The notes under the pieces: generated by a model
Seen by the model: only the letters and a program-made list of their open reading frames with translations
Databases searched by the model: none
What the model was told of the DNA's origin: nothing
Position numbers and translations under genes: made by a program
In this document: positions 23,723 to 31,420 of the stretch, piece after piece
How the letters are laid out: each line of letters begins with the position of its first letter
How positions within the stretch are numbered: the first letter of the stretch is position 1
DNA from: Clostridia bacterium
Lineage (GTDB): Bacteria; Bacillota; Clostridia; Oscillospirales; CAG-272
DNA length: 32,255 nt
Assembly: GCA_017625065.1 (NCBI GenBank)
Contig: JAGALS010000060.1
Span: forward strand, 1 to 32,255
Reading direction: 5' to 3'

Positions 23723-24994
23723 TCAATCCGCAGATTTGATCAGTTCAAAGAAGGTGGGATAGGATTTTGACACCGCCTCTGTACCGAGAATGGTCACGTC
23801 GCCCGAAGCGCACAGCGCGGCGATGGCGGCACTCATTACGATGCGGTGATCACCCGCACCCTCAACCGTGCCACCCGTCAACGCACGTCCTTCGACGATC
23901 AGCCCGTCCTCGGTTTCGCACACACAGCCGCCCAAGGCGCGCAGAAGCGCCGCCGTGGTGGCGATGCGATCGCTTTCCTTCAGGCGCAGACGCGCCGCAC
24001 CCGAAATGACGGTCTTTCCCGTTGCCACCGAGGCAACGACCGCGAGAATGGGCACAAGATCGGGGATCTGCTTCGCGTTGATCGTGATGCCGCGCAAGGG
24101 GGCAGGGAAAACGGTAACAGCGCCGTTTTCGGCATCCTTTTCAACCTTCGCACCAAAGCGTTGCAAGAGGTCAAGAATTGCCATATCTCCTTGCGAGGAG
24201 GCAAGGTCAAGTCCCGTCACCGTGACGGGGTGATCGCCCACAGCACCCGCCACAAGCGGGAAGGCAGCGCCCGAAAAATCGCCCTCGGGATAAAGCACCT
24301 CTGGTGAGTGCAAGGGCTGCTGCAAGCGACCGGGAATGCGGTAAACACGCCCGTTTTCAAGGTGTTCGGGCGTAGCACCGAAGGCGGCAAGGGCGTTCAC
24401 CGTCATATCAATATAGGGTGCTGACTCGATTTCACCCGTTAAGGTGAGAGTCGAGGGGGCATTCAAGAGCGAGAGGGCAAACAGCAGCCCCGTGATAAAC
24501 TGCGAGGAAACATTTGCCGCGATCGAATACTCACCCGCTGTCAGTTGCCCTTTGACAGAAAGCGAGCCGTCGCTGTTGTCGGTACAGACAACACCGTGCC
24601 GCAAAAGCTCACTCGTCAGCGGCTCCATCGGGCGGTCGGGTAAGCGCCCGTGCCGCAGAAACGTGGTATCCGCCCCCAGCGCCGCCGCAACGGGCACAAG
24701 AAAGCGCAAGGTAGAGCCAGATTCGCCGCAATCGGCAATTGCCCCATAAACGGGTGTGGAAATCGGTGTAATATATAGCCATTCGTTTGTGCTTTCAGCA
24801 GTCATTTCCGCACCTGCGCCAAGCGCCTTCAGCACGCGCAAGGTCGCGGCAATATCCTCGCCCGCACCCGAAAGGCGTATGCGCGTTGGCGCATCGGCAA
24901 AGGCGGCGGCGATCATCATACGGTGCGCCGCCGATTTCGAGGTCGGCGCAACCGTTTCACAAACGAATTTCGGCTTACGTAATGTAATATTCAT
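23723..24994 (-). CDS. aroA: 5-enolpyruvylshikimate-3-phosphate synthase
   Basis: Joins phosphoenolpyruvate to shikimate 3-phosphate. The 423-residue length fits. Visible motifs: the N-terminal PTSKSAAHR (S, K, R bind substrate), GESGSTLRFLVP (about 89-100), RPMEPL, SSQFITGLLFALSL, a PDLVPILAV catalytic-aspartate segment and RLRLKESDRI, with a final EGAGDHRIVMS. The start MNITLRKPKF is at ATG 24994 after AGGAGA. It is 11 nt upstream of aroC. An unusual 135-nt gap with direct repeats separates it from aroB, in an operon otherwise packed within about 12 nt. I could not classify it as glyphosate sensitive or resistant by eye. Confidence 0.96.
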   Translation of the reverse strand: MNITLRKPKFVCETVAPTSKSAAHRMMIAAAFADAPTRIRLSGAGEDIAATLRVLKALGAGAEMTAESTNEWLYITPISTPVYGAIADCGESGSTLRFLVPVAAALGADTTFLRHGRLPDRPMEPLTSELLRHGVVCTDNSDGSLSVKGQLTAGEYSIAANVSSQFITGLLFALSLLNAPSTLTLTGEIESAPYIDMTVNALAAFGATPEHLENGRVYRIPGRLQQPLHSPEVLYPEGDFSGAAFPLVAGAVGDHPVTVTGLDLASSQGDMAILDLLQRFGAKVEKDAENGAVTVFPAPLRGITINAKQIPDLVPILAVVASVATGKTVISGAARLRLKESDRIATTAALLRALGGCVCETEDGLIVEGRALTGGTVEGAGDHRIVMSAAIAALCASGDVTILGTEAVSKSYPTFFELIKSAD

Positions 24995-25028
24995 ACATTC
25001 TCCTGTGGTAATGGGTTCAAACTCCCTC

Positions 25029-25078
25029 GTAGAGACCGGCGTCCTCGACGCCCAATGTAGGGACCGGCGTCCTCGACG
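25029..25078. repeat. Two tandem 22-nt GC-rich repeats in the aroB-aroA gap
   Basis: GTAGAGACCGGCGTCCTCGA at 25029-25048 recurs as GTAGGGACCGGCGTCCTCGA at 25057-25076, with one difference and a 28-nt period; both continue CG. The 135-nt gap 24995-25129 otherwise holds GC-rich sequence with short CCGG/CCGGAC palindromes. It is probably a small repetitive extragenic element inserted in the operon. No coding capacity of note. Confidence 0.75.
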
Positions 25079-25129
25079 GTCCGCAACGACGGAATAGCGA
25101 GCCTGCGAGCGTCCGGTTCGTTTTCAATC

Positions 25130-26182
25130 TCACAACCCGCCCTTAAAAAATTCGCAAAGCGTATCCGCGGGAACGGGGTAAAGACGGCTGTTGCCGATCT
25201 TATCGGGCAGAACCAGCGTGATGCTGCCGCCCTTGCGCTTTTTATCGGAAAGCGCCACCTTCGCCAGCGCATCCGCGCCGTAAGGGCATTCGGTGGGCAG
25301 ATGATAGGCCTTCAGCATCGCTTCGATATGCGTGGGAACGTCCTTTTCGCAAAGCCCTGCGGCGACCGCAGCCTTTGCCATCAGCACCATACCGATGGCG
25401 ACTGCGCTGCCGTGGGAGATCGTAAAATCCGAAAGCATTTCGATCGCGTGTCCTGCCGTGTGTCCCAAATTGAGCAGCTGCCTTGCGCCCGTATCGCGCT
25501 CGTCCGCCTCAACAAGATCACGCTTGTCCGCAACACAGTGGGCAATGATCTCGTCGGGGGCATCGGCAAAGGGCTTTTTCAGCATTTCCAAAAGCTCGGG
25601 GTCGTTGATGTATCCGTACTTGATCACCTCAGCGCATCCGTCGGCAAAAATATTGTCGGGGAGTGTTTGCAGAGTGTCGGTGTCGCAAAAAACAGCCGAG
25701 GGCTGATGAAAAGCGCCGATCAGATTTTTGCCGATGGCAAGATCGGCACCCGTTTTGCCCCCCACCGAGGAATCGACCATCGCAAGCAGCGTGGTGGGGA
25801 ATTGCACAAAGGGGATGCCGCGCAGATAGGTCGCCGCGGCAAAGCCCGCCATATCACCGACAACACCGCCGCCAAGAGCTGCAACGAAATCGGTACGGGT
25901 GAGGTTTGTTTTTGCCAGCGCTTCCCAAAGCGAAACGATGGTCGCCGCAGTTTTGGAGGCCTCGCCGTGGGGGAATACAAATTCAAAAACGGTGTAGCCC
26001 GCACTCTCAAGGGATGCGATCAAGAGGTCGCCCCAAAGCGCGCGTACCGTGTCGTCCGAAACCACCATCACCTTGCGCGGTGTGGGGAAGAGCGCTTGCA
26101 GCGAAGCGCCCGCACTCTGCAGCAGACCGCTGCCGATCTGTACGTCATAGGTCCTGGAAGCTCTTACCGTAACGGTCTTCAT
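25130..26182 (-). CDS. aroB: 3-dehydroquinate synthase
   Basis: Converts DAHP to 3-dehydroquinate, the second step of the pathway, using NAD and a metal ion. The 350-residue protein has PHGEASKT, the NAD motif GGGVVGDMAGFAAATYLRG (about 104-122), FPTTLLAMVDSSVGGKTG, CAEVIKYGYI with the metal-binding glutamate, LNLGHTAGHAIE and ISHGSAVAIGM (two metal-binding histidines), and SDKKRKGG. All key residues are intact. ATG 26182 overlaps the tyrA stop by 4 nt (ATGA) and follows GAGGAG. Codon use and motifs resemble the other aro genes, with no sign of recent transfer. Confidence 0.97.
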   Translation of the reverse strand: MKTVTVRASRTYDVQIGSGLLQSAGASLQALFPTPRKVMVVSDDTVRALWGDLLIASLESAGYTVFEFVFPHGEASKTAATIVSLWEALAKTNLTRTDFVAALGGGVVGDMAGFAAATYLRGIPFVQFPTTLLAMVDSSVGGKTGADLAIGKNLIGAFHQPSAVFCDTDTLQTLPDNIFADGCAEVIKYGYINDPELLEMLKKPFADAPDEIIAHCVADKRDLVEADERDTGARQLLNLGHTAGHAIEMLSDFTISHGSAVAIGMVLMAKAAVAAGLCEKDVPTHIEAMLKAYHLPTECPYGADALAKVALSDKKRKGGSITLVLPDKIGNSRLYPVPADTLCEFFKGGL

Positions 26183-27039
26183 GCCTGCTCCTCGCTTCCT
26201 TGGTCGACGCGTTCTTTTGCAAGACGGCCCTCGCGCAAAAGCGCCTTCAAGCGCTTTGCGTCACCTGCCGCCATCGCGTCACGGTAGGCGGTCAGCGCGC
26301 TGATGATGCCGTCGATCTCCTCGGTCAGATAGTCGCTGTTTTCCATAAACAGCTCGGTCCACATCTGCTCGTTGAGCCAAGCCACACGGGTCAGATCCTT
26401 ATAAGAGCCTGCGGAAAAGCCCTTGTGCACCTGCGCGTTGGGGCTCTTGACGTAGGCATTCGAGACCACGTGAGCAAGCTGCGAGGTAAAGGCGATGATG
26501 CGGTCGTGCTTCTCGGCAGTCGATACCGTGATCGAGCCAAAGCCGACGGGCAGCAACAGCTCGCGTACACGCGAAAGCAACGTCTCGTTCTCGGGATCCT
26601 CGGGCACGATTACCATCGGTGCGCCGCGGAACAGCCCGTCCTTGCTGTTTTCAAAGCCCGAATACTGCGTGCCCGCCATGGGGTGTCCGCCGACGAAGTG
26701 GAAGCCGTATTCACGTGCCATACCAAAGCAAGCGCCGCAAATGCCGCGCTTGGTGCCGCACAGGTCGATCACCACCGACCCCTTGCGCAGATGGGGTGCG
26801 CTGACGCGCAGCCAGGCCATAGCGGCAGCGGGGTAGACCGCAAGAAAAATGACGTCGCACTCGGATGCGGTCTCGGCGGTGAGCTTACCGCAGATCGCGT
26901 TCTGCGCAAGTGCGCCCTTCAATGCTTCTTCGCTGATATCGTGAGCCAGCACGGCGTGTCCTGCCGTACTGTATGCTCTTGCCATAGAGCCGCCGATCAG
27001 TCCGAGACCGACCACGCCGACCTTTAATTGATTACTCAT
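26179..27039 (-). CDS. tyrA: Prephenate dehydrogenase
   Basis: Oxidises and decarboxylates prephenate to 4-hydroxyphenylpyruvate, the tyrosine branch. The 286-residue protein has an N-terminal NAD-binding GLGLIGGS (about 11-18), IDLCGTKRG, GGHPMAGT with the catalytic histidine, HDRIIAFTSQLAHVVS and a helical C-terminus. No ACT or chorismate mutase domain is fused, so chorismate mutase activity must come from PheA or another enzyme. ATG 27039 follows GAAAGGA. The start lies 8 nt inside the 3' end of the tetR-like gene, so the two are probably translated together. Confidence 0.96.
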   Translation of the reverse strand: MSNQLKVGVVGLGLIGGSMARAYSTAGHAVLAHDISEEALKGALAQNAICGKLTAETASECDVIFLAVYPAAAMAWLRVSAPHLRKGSVVIDLCGTKRGICGACFGMAREYGFHFVGGHPMAGTQYSGFENSKDGLFRGAPMVIVPEDPENETLLSRVRELLLPVGFGSITVSTAEKHDRIIAFTSQLAHVVSNAYVKSPNAQVHKGFSAGSYKDLTRVAWLNEQMWTELFMENSDYLTEEIDGIISALTAYRDAMAAGDAKRLKALLREGRLAKERVDQGSEEQA

Positions 27040-27589
27040 TTTCGTTTGTTCCTTTCTTGATGTGACAGCCATCGCAGGTGAGACGGCAGCAGATCTCAGC
27101 CATTTCCTCACAGCTTTCCTGCCGCCCGTTTTTGAGCCATTCGATGAATACGTTATAAAACGCACCCGCCAGATACAAATGCCGATAGCGCGCCTCGGCG
27201 CTGTCGTTTTCGGGGCGGAAGGTGATCGCCATATTTTTGTTGATGTTCTCTAAGATCAATTCGCCAAGGTGCGCGCGGTAGGCGGTGATGCCAAGATCAC
27301 GGTAAGCGCCAAGCTGCCCGAACAGCTCGCGGTAATAATCCAATATTTCCTCGCGGGTGTTCATACCCGATATTTTTTCGTGAATGGAAATGCCCACCTC
27401 TTCCATATACTTGTTGAGAATGTCTTCTTTTGAGGTGTAGTTGCGGTAATACGCCATACGGGAAACACCCGCTTTGCGGGTGATCTCGGTAATCGAGATC
27501 GAATGATAATCCCGTACCTTCATCAGCTCGATCAGCGCTGTGACGATGTATTCCTTTGCCAATCGGTTGGATTCGTTTTTGATTTTCAT
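27032..27589 (-). CDS. TetR family transcriptional regulator at head of the aro operon
   Basis: A 185-residue regulator with an N-terminal TetR DNA-binding domain: EYIVTALIELMKVRDYHSIS followed by ITEITRKAGVSRMAYYRNYTSKEDIL (helix-turn-helix about 34-53). The C-terminal ligand domain is helical and ends in a cysteine-rich tail (C150, C157, C158, C162, C165). ATG 27589 follows TTGGAGG; the frame stays open to 27697 but this would run through the promoter and operator. It is the first gene of an eight-gene operon and overlaps tyrA by 8 nt. A palindrome near its own transcription start makes autoregulation likely, and the same site touches the opposite promoter. Ligand unknown; an aromatic intermediate or an acyl compound are possibilities. 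Confidence 0.9.
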   Translation of the reverse strand: MKIKNESNRLAKEYIVTALIELMKVRDYHSISITEITRKAGVSRMAYYRNYTSKEDILNKYMEEVGISIHEKISGMNTREEILDYYRELFGQLGAYRDLGITAYRAHLGELILENINKNMAITFRPENDSAEARYRHLYLAGAFYNVFIEWLKNGRQESCEEMAEICCRLTCDGCHIKKGTNENE

Positions 27590-27630
27590 GAACAAACCTC
27601 CAAAAAATGTCACAGAAGTCATAGAAAAGA

Positions 27631-27659
27631 TTGACAGTTTATAAATAAAGTGGTAAAAT
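27631..27659 (+). promoter_or_regulatory. Promoter of the fakB-fakA-DAHP synthase unit
   Basis: TTGACA (27631-27636), a 17-nt spacer, TAAAAT (27654-27659). Transcription should begin near 27666, at the first base of the palindrome below, and run rightward into the opposing promoter, giving a leader of about 88 nt before the fakB start. Confidence 0.85.
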
Positions 27660-27665
27660 CTTAAT

Positions 27666-27679
27666 GTTACGAATGTAAC
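27666..27679. promoter_or_regulatory. Candidate TetR operator shared by two opposing promoters
   Basis: GTTAC-GAAT-GTAAC is a perfect 5-bp inverted repeat with a 4-bp centre. It lies midway between the -10 boxes of the plus (27654-27659) and minus (27688-27693) promoters, and covers both predicted start points. TetR proteins bind such short palindromes near start sites, and one is encoded first in the minus-strand operon. Confidence 0.65.
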
Positions 27680-27687
27680 TGTTCTAA

Positions 27688-27716
27688 AGTGTAGCACGCG
27701 AACGGGCGCTTGTCAA
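27688..27716 (-). promoter_or_regulatory. Promoter of the tetR-tyrA-aro operon
   Basis: On the minus strand, TTGACA (27716-27711), a 17-nt spacer and TACACT (27693-27688). Transcription should begin near 27681 and give a leader of about 92 nt before the tetR start. No T-box or leader peptide was recognised in that leader. Confidence 0.85.
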
Positions 27717-27753
27717 GTGCTTTTTCGCATCTTTGCAGAAAGGAAATCAAAAA

Positions 27754-28617
27754 ATGAGTTCTTATGTGATCGTGACCGACTCCTCCTCCGACCTGTCGCC
27801 CGAGCTGTTGGAGCGTTATAATGTGCTTTCTATCCCGCTTGCCGTTACCATGGACGGGATGGAGCCTGTTCCCAATGATGAGATAGATACCAAAGAGTTT
27901 TATGCGTTTTTGCGTAGCAAGAAGGGGGCAAAGACCTCCGCTGTCGCAATCGAGACCTTTAAAGATTTCTTCAAGCCCTACCTGGACGAGGGGAAGGATA
28001 TCCTTTACCTTGGCTTTTCGTCCGGTCTTTCCAGCACCTATAACGCGGGCTTTGTCGCGGCAAAGGAGCTGTCGGAGGAATATCCCGACCGCACCGTTGC
28101 CACCGTTGATACCCTGTGTGCTTCCTTGGGGCAGGGCTTGCTCGTCTACCACGCGGCAAAGAGACGCGACGAGGGTGCCAGCCTTGAAGAGGTCCGCACC
28201 TGGGTGGAAGAGAACAAGCTGAATCTTGTACACCTGTTTACGGTGGACGATCTGTTCTTCCTCAAGCGCGGCGGACGTGTCAGCGCGGTGACCGCGGTGG
28301 CGGGCTCAGCGCTTGGCATCAAGCCCATTATGCACGTGGATAACGACGGGCATCTGATCAAGATCGGCATCAAGCGCGGCAGACGCGCTTCGCTTGACGG
28401 GCTTTGCAGCCGTATGAAGGAGCTTGCCTTTGACCCCGCAAACCAAATGGTATTCATCAGCCACGGTGATTGCGAGGAGGATGCCAAGTATCTGGCAGAC
28501 CGTATTCGCCAGACCATGGGTGTTCAGAATTTTGTGATCGATTTCGTCGGCCCTGTGATCGGTGCACACTCCGGTCCCGGCACGATGGCATTGTTCTTCC
28601 TTGGAAAGGAGAGATGA
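27754..28617 (+). CDS. fakB: DegV/FakB family fatty-acid-binding protein
   Basis: DegV proteins bind one long-chain fatty acid. As FakB they present it to the kinase FakA, giving acyl-phosphate for phospholipid synthesis. The 287-residue protein begins IVTDSSSDL with the conserved TDS motif, then TSAVAIETFKDFF, the fatty-acid carboxylate-binding GFSSGLSSTYN (about 89-99), KRGGRVSA, and a C-terminal GPVIGAHSGPGTMALFF. ATG 27754 follows GAAAGGAA. It ends 1 nt before the fakA start, so the pair is translationally coupled, which supports the FakB role over a stand-alone DegV. Confidence 0.92.
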   Translation: MSSYVIVTDSSSDLSPELLERYNVLSIPLAVTMDGMEPVPNDEIDTKEFYAFLRSKKGAKTSAVAIETFKDFFKPYLDEGKDILYLGFSSGLSSTYNAGFVAAKELSEEYPDRTVATVDTLCASLGQGLLVYHAAKRRDEGASLEEVRTWVEENKLNLVHLFTVDDLFFLKRGGRVSAVTAVAGSALGIKPIMHVDNDGHLIKIGIKRGRRASLDGLCSRMKELAFDPANQMVFISHGDCEEDAKYLADRIRQTMGVQNFVIDFVGPVIGAHSGPGTMALFFLGKER

Positions 28618-28618
28618 G

Positions 28619-30250
28619 ATGAAGTTAGACGGTAGAAAATTCAGTGAAATGTGTATTTCGGCTGCCAACGCGTTGAATAACGATCAGGCAGTCATCAACG
28701 CCCTTAATGTATTTCCCGTTCCCGACGGTGATACGGGCGTGAATATGAGCCTGACGATGAGCACCCTGCAGCAGCTCACCAACTTTGACGGCACCGTTTC
28801 GGATTGCGCGACAAAGGTGGCGGACTATATGCTCCGCGCCGCAAGAGGCAACTCGGGTGCGATCCTGTCGCTGTTCTTCCGCGGCTTTGCAAAGGCGGTG
28901 AAGGGACTTGACGAGGTGGATGCGCTGGACGTGGCAAAGGCGCTCAATCAGGGCACCAAAGAAGCTTACGGCGCCGTTATGACCCCCACCGAGGGCACGA
29001 TCCTGACGGTTATGCGTATGTGTGCCGAGCGCGCGATCGAAGCGACCGAGCGCGGTGAATATCAGGGCGACATCGTGGGACTGTTCGGGCTTATCCTGCG
29101 CTCCGCAAACGAAGCGCTTGCTATGACCCCCGACCTGCTTCCCGTTCTGAAGGAAGCCAACGTCGTGGATGCCGGCGGCAGCGGCTTTGTGACCGTGATT
29201 GCCGGTATGCTTGCGGCACTCAATGGCACGCCCGTTGAGCGTGTGGGCGGTAATGATACTGCTGTAAGTACCCCCGGTGTTGCCGATTTCGGTAGCTTTG
29301 ACAGCGCCGATATCAAGTTTGGCTATTGCACCGAGTGTATCGTTGATAAGAGCGACTCCTTCAAGGGAGAGGGTAAGTGCGACGATCTGCGCGATTATCT
29401 GGCAGGTCTTGGCGACAGCCTTGTGTTCATTGACGACGAGAATATGATCAAGATCCACGTGCACACCAACCATCCCGGCAAGGTGCTGGAAAAGGCACTG
29501 CGCTATGGCTCGCTTTATACCGTTAAGATCGAAAATATGCGTAATCAACATACCGAGCTGATCGAAGAAGCACCCGCGGCTCAAAAGGAGCCTCGCAAGC
29601 CCGTTGGCTTTGTTTCCATCGCCGTGGGAGAGGGCGTTGCCGCCACCTTCCGTGATCTTGGCGTTGGATATATCGTGCCGGGCGGTCAGACGATGAACCC
29701 CAGCACCGACGACGTGCTGAAGGCGATCGATGCCGTGAATGCCGATACCGTGTTCATTTTGCCGAACAATAAAAATATTTTCCTTGTTGCCGAGCGCGCC
29801 GCCGAAATGACCGAGGACAAGAAGATCATCGTCATTCATACCGCGCACTTCACGCAGGGCTTTACCGCTATGATGATGTATGACGAGACGGTCAGCCCCG
29901 AGGAAAATGCGGCTGTGATGGAGGAAGTGATCCAGGGTGTCACAACGCTTTCCTTTACCCGTGCCGTGCGCGATGCCGATATTGACGGACTTTCCATCAA
30001 GGATGGCCAGGTGCTTGGACTTGTCGGGGGAAAGGTCAAGGCGGTTGCCGCTGAGATCCCCGAAGCGCTTGAGAAATTGCTTGCGTTTGTCGACGCCCCC
30101 TCCTTCCTTTCTGTCTATTGCGGTGCCGATGCGACCGACGAGCTGACCGCGAAGATCGAGGAGATCCTCGGTGCGAAGCTGCCCGATGCCGAGCTTACCG
30201 TGCTTGACGGCGGCCAGCCCCTTTACGACTACGTTATTGCTGTTGAATGA
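28619..30250 (+). CDS. fakA: Fatty acid kinase catalytic subunit FakA (DAK2/DhaL-domain protein)
   Basis: Phosphorylates FakB-bound fatty acids to acyl-phosphate using ATP. The 543-residue protein has an N-terminal DhaL-like ATP domain (about 1-200) with the Mg-binding NVFPVPDGDTGVNM (D36, D38 and N42) and RAARGNSGAILS, a middle domain including the CTECIVDKSDSF segment and HVHTNHPGKVLEKAL (about 280-294), and a C-terminal domain (about 320-543). The order matches FakA (YloV) rather than dihydroxyacetone kinase subunits. ATG 28619 follows GGAAAGGAG. In many Firmicutes this gene follows an asp23/yloU-type gene, whereas here it follows fakB. Confidence 0.92.
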   Translation: MKLDGRKFSEMCISAANALNNDQAVINALNVFPVPDGDTGVNMSLTMSTLQQLTNFDGTVSDCATKVADYMLRAARGNSGAILSLFFRGFAKAVKGLDEVDALDVAKALNQGTKEAYGAVMTPTEGTILTVMRMCAERAIEATERGEYQGDIVGLFGLILRSANEALAMTPDLLPVLKEANVVDAGGSGFVTVIAGMLAALNGTPVERVGGNDTAVSTPGVADFGSFDSADIKFGYCTECIVDKSDSFKGEGKCDDLRDYLAGLGDSLVFIDDENMIKIHVHTNHPGKVLEKALRYGSLYTVKIENMRNQHTELIEEAPAAQKEPRKPVGFVSIAVGEGVAATFRDLGVGYIVPGGQTMNPSTDDVLKAIDAVNADTVFILPNNKNIFLVAERAAEMTEDKKIIVIHTAHFTQGFTAMMMYDETVSPEENAAVMEEVIQGVTTLSFTRAVRDADIDGLSIKDGQVLGLVGGKVKAVAAEIPEALEKLLAFVDAPSFLSVYCGADATDELTAKIEEILGAKLPDAELTVLDGGQPLYDYVIAVE

Positions 30251-30271
30251 TTTTTAAAAATCAAAATAAAT
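30243..30271 (+). promoter_or_regulatory. Weak promoter-like region with perfect 14-bp palindrome
   Basis: The 51-nt gap before the DAHP synthase gene contains TTGAAT (30243-30248), a perfect palindrome GATTTTTAAAAATC (30249-30262), and ATAAAT 17 nt from the first hexamer. The -10 match is poor. It may be a weak internal promoter, a regulator site or a weak hairpin; read-through from fakA is equally likely. Confidence 0.35.
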
Positions 30272-30301
30272 CCTAAAAAAGAAAGAAGTGTAACATTCCC
30301 C

Positions 30302-31330
30302 ATGCAAATGAATTTCATCCGCAAGCTTCCCATTCCCCAGGAAACCAAGGACAAGTACCCCGTGCCGCTGAAGGCAGTCGAGCAAAAGGAATTGCGCGAC
30401 ATTGAGATCAAAAAGATCTTCAGCGGGGAATCCGATAAGCTGTTGCTTGTGATCGGTCCTTGCTCCGCCGACAGTGACGAGCCCGTTATGGAGTATGTCC
30501 ATCGTCTTGCCCGCCTGCAGGAGCAGGTCAAGGATAAGATCGTCATCGTCCCCCGTATCTACACCAACAAGCCCCGTACCACGGGCGACGGCTATAAGGG
30601 TATGCTGCATCAGCCCGACCCCTCGGGTATGCCCGACGTTTATAAGGGGATCCTTGCCATCCGTGAGCTGCACACCCGTGTGCTGACCGAAACCGGACTT
30701 TCCACCGCGGATGAAATGCTCTATCCTGCCAACCACCGTTATCTGTCCGATCTGCTTTCCTATGTGGCGATCGGTGCGCGTTCTACCGAAAACCAGGAGC
30801 ATCGTCTGGTCTCCAGCGGTCTTGGTATTCCCGTCGGCTTGAAGAATCCCACGGGCGGCGATCTCAGCGTTATGATGAACTCGATCACCGCCGCACAGCA
30901 TGCCCATTCCTTCATTTACAGAGGTTGGGCAGTCGAAACGCAGGGCAATGAGCACGCTCATGCCATTCTGCGCGGCTACGTCGACGAGCAGGGCGCAAGC
31001 CACCCCAACTATCACTATGAGGATCTTGTGCGCTTGGTGGCACTCTATGAAAAATCGGGCTTGCAGAACGCTGCCGTTATCGTGGACTCCAACCATGCCA
31101 ACTCCGGCAAAAAGTACGGCGAGCAGCCCCGTATCTGTAAGGAAGTGCTGCATTCCTGCCGCCACAATGCCGACGTGAAGAAGATCGTCAAGGGCTTCAT
31201 GATCGAAAGCTACCTGGAGGACGGATGCCGCAAGATCGGTGAAGAGGGCTTTGGCAAGTCGATCACCGACCCCTGCCTTGGCTGGGAAAAGACCGAAAAG
31301 CTGATCCTTGATATTGCTGATCTGGCTTAA
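30302..31330 (+). CDS. aroF: 3-deoxy-7-phosphoheptulonate synthase (DAHP synthase, AroG/F/H type)
   Basis: Joins erythrose 4-phosphate and phosphoenolpyruvate, the first committed step of aromatic synthesis. The 342-residue length and the motifs VIGPCSADSDEPVMEY (metal cysteine), PRIYTNKPRTTGDGYKG, GARSTENQEH, GLKNPTGGD, QGNEHAHAILRG and IVDSNHANSGK identify the type I-alpha (E. coli AroFGH-like) enzyme. No ACT or chorismate mutase domain is attached; in this type feedback comes through the N-terminal region. The start ATG 30302 has a weak ribosome binding site (AGAAAGAAG); an alternative ATG lies at 30308. It is the only aro gene on the plus strand here, third in the fakB-fakA unit. The isozyme symbol is not decidable. 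Confidence 0.94.
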   Translation: MQMNFIRKLPIPQETKDKYPVPLKAVEQKELRDIEIKKIFSGESDKLLLVIGPCSADSDEPVMEYVHRLARLQEQVKDKIVIVPRIYTNKPRTTGDGYKGMLHQPDPSGMPDVYKGILAIRELHTRVLTETGLSTADEMLYPANHRYLSDLLSYVAIGARSTENQEHRLVSSGLGIPVGLKNPTGGDLSVMMNSITAAQHAHSFIYRGWAVETQGNEHAHAILRGYVDEQGASHPNYHYEDLVRLVALYEKSGLQNAAVIVDSNHANSGKKYGEQPRICKEVLHSCRHNADVKKIVKGFMIESYLEDGCRKIGEEGFGKSITDPCLGWEKTEKLILDIADLA

Positions 31331-31340
31331 AAACAACAAA

Positions 31341-31376
31341 AAAAGCGGACGGAATAAAAAATCGTCCGCTTTTTCT
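31341..31376 (+). terminator. Terminator after the DAHP synthase gene
   Basis: AAAAGCGGACG (31341-31351) pairs with CGTCCGCTTTT (31363-31373), followed by TTTTC. It lies 10 nt after the stop codon and immediately before the mscL promoter. Confidence 0.92.
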
Positions 31377-31404
31377 TGACAGATGCTGTCGAATATGATA
31401 AAAT
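31376..31404 (+). promoter_or_regulatory. Promoter of the mscL-like gene, very close to its ribosome binding site
   Basis: TTGACA (31376-31381), a 17-nt spacer and TAAAAT (31399-31404). The predicted transcription start near 31411 falls inside the AAGGAGG ribosome binding site (31407-31413), only about 10 nt before ATG 31421. Confidence 0.8.
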
Positions 31405-31420
31405 TTAAGGAGGAAGACCC

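Noticed and set aside
25029-25078. Possible start of a CRISPR array
   Set aside because: Only two 22-nt repeats with a 6-nt gap, no spacer-length spacing and no cas genes.
27590-27697. N-terminal extension of the TetR protein by 36 residues
   Set aside because: It would begin upstream of the mapped-by-eye promoter start and cross the palindrome. ATG 27589 follows GGAGG and begins right before the helix-turn-helix domain.
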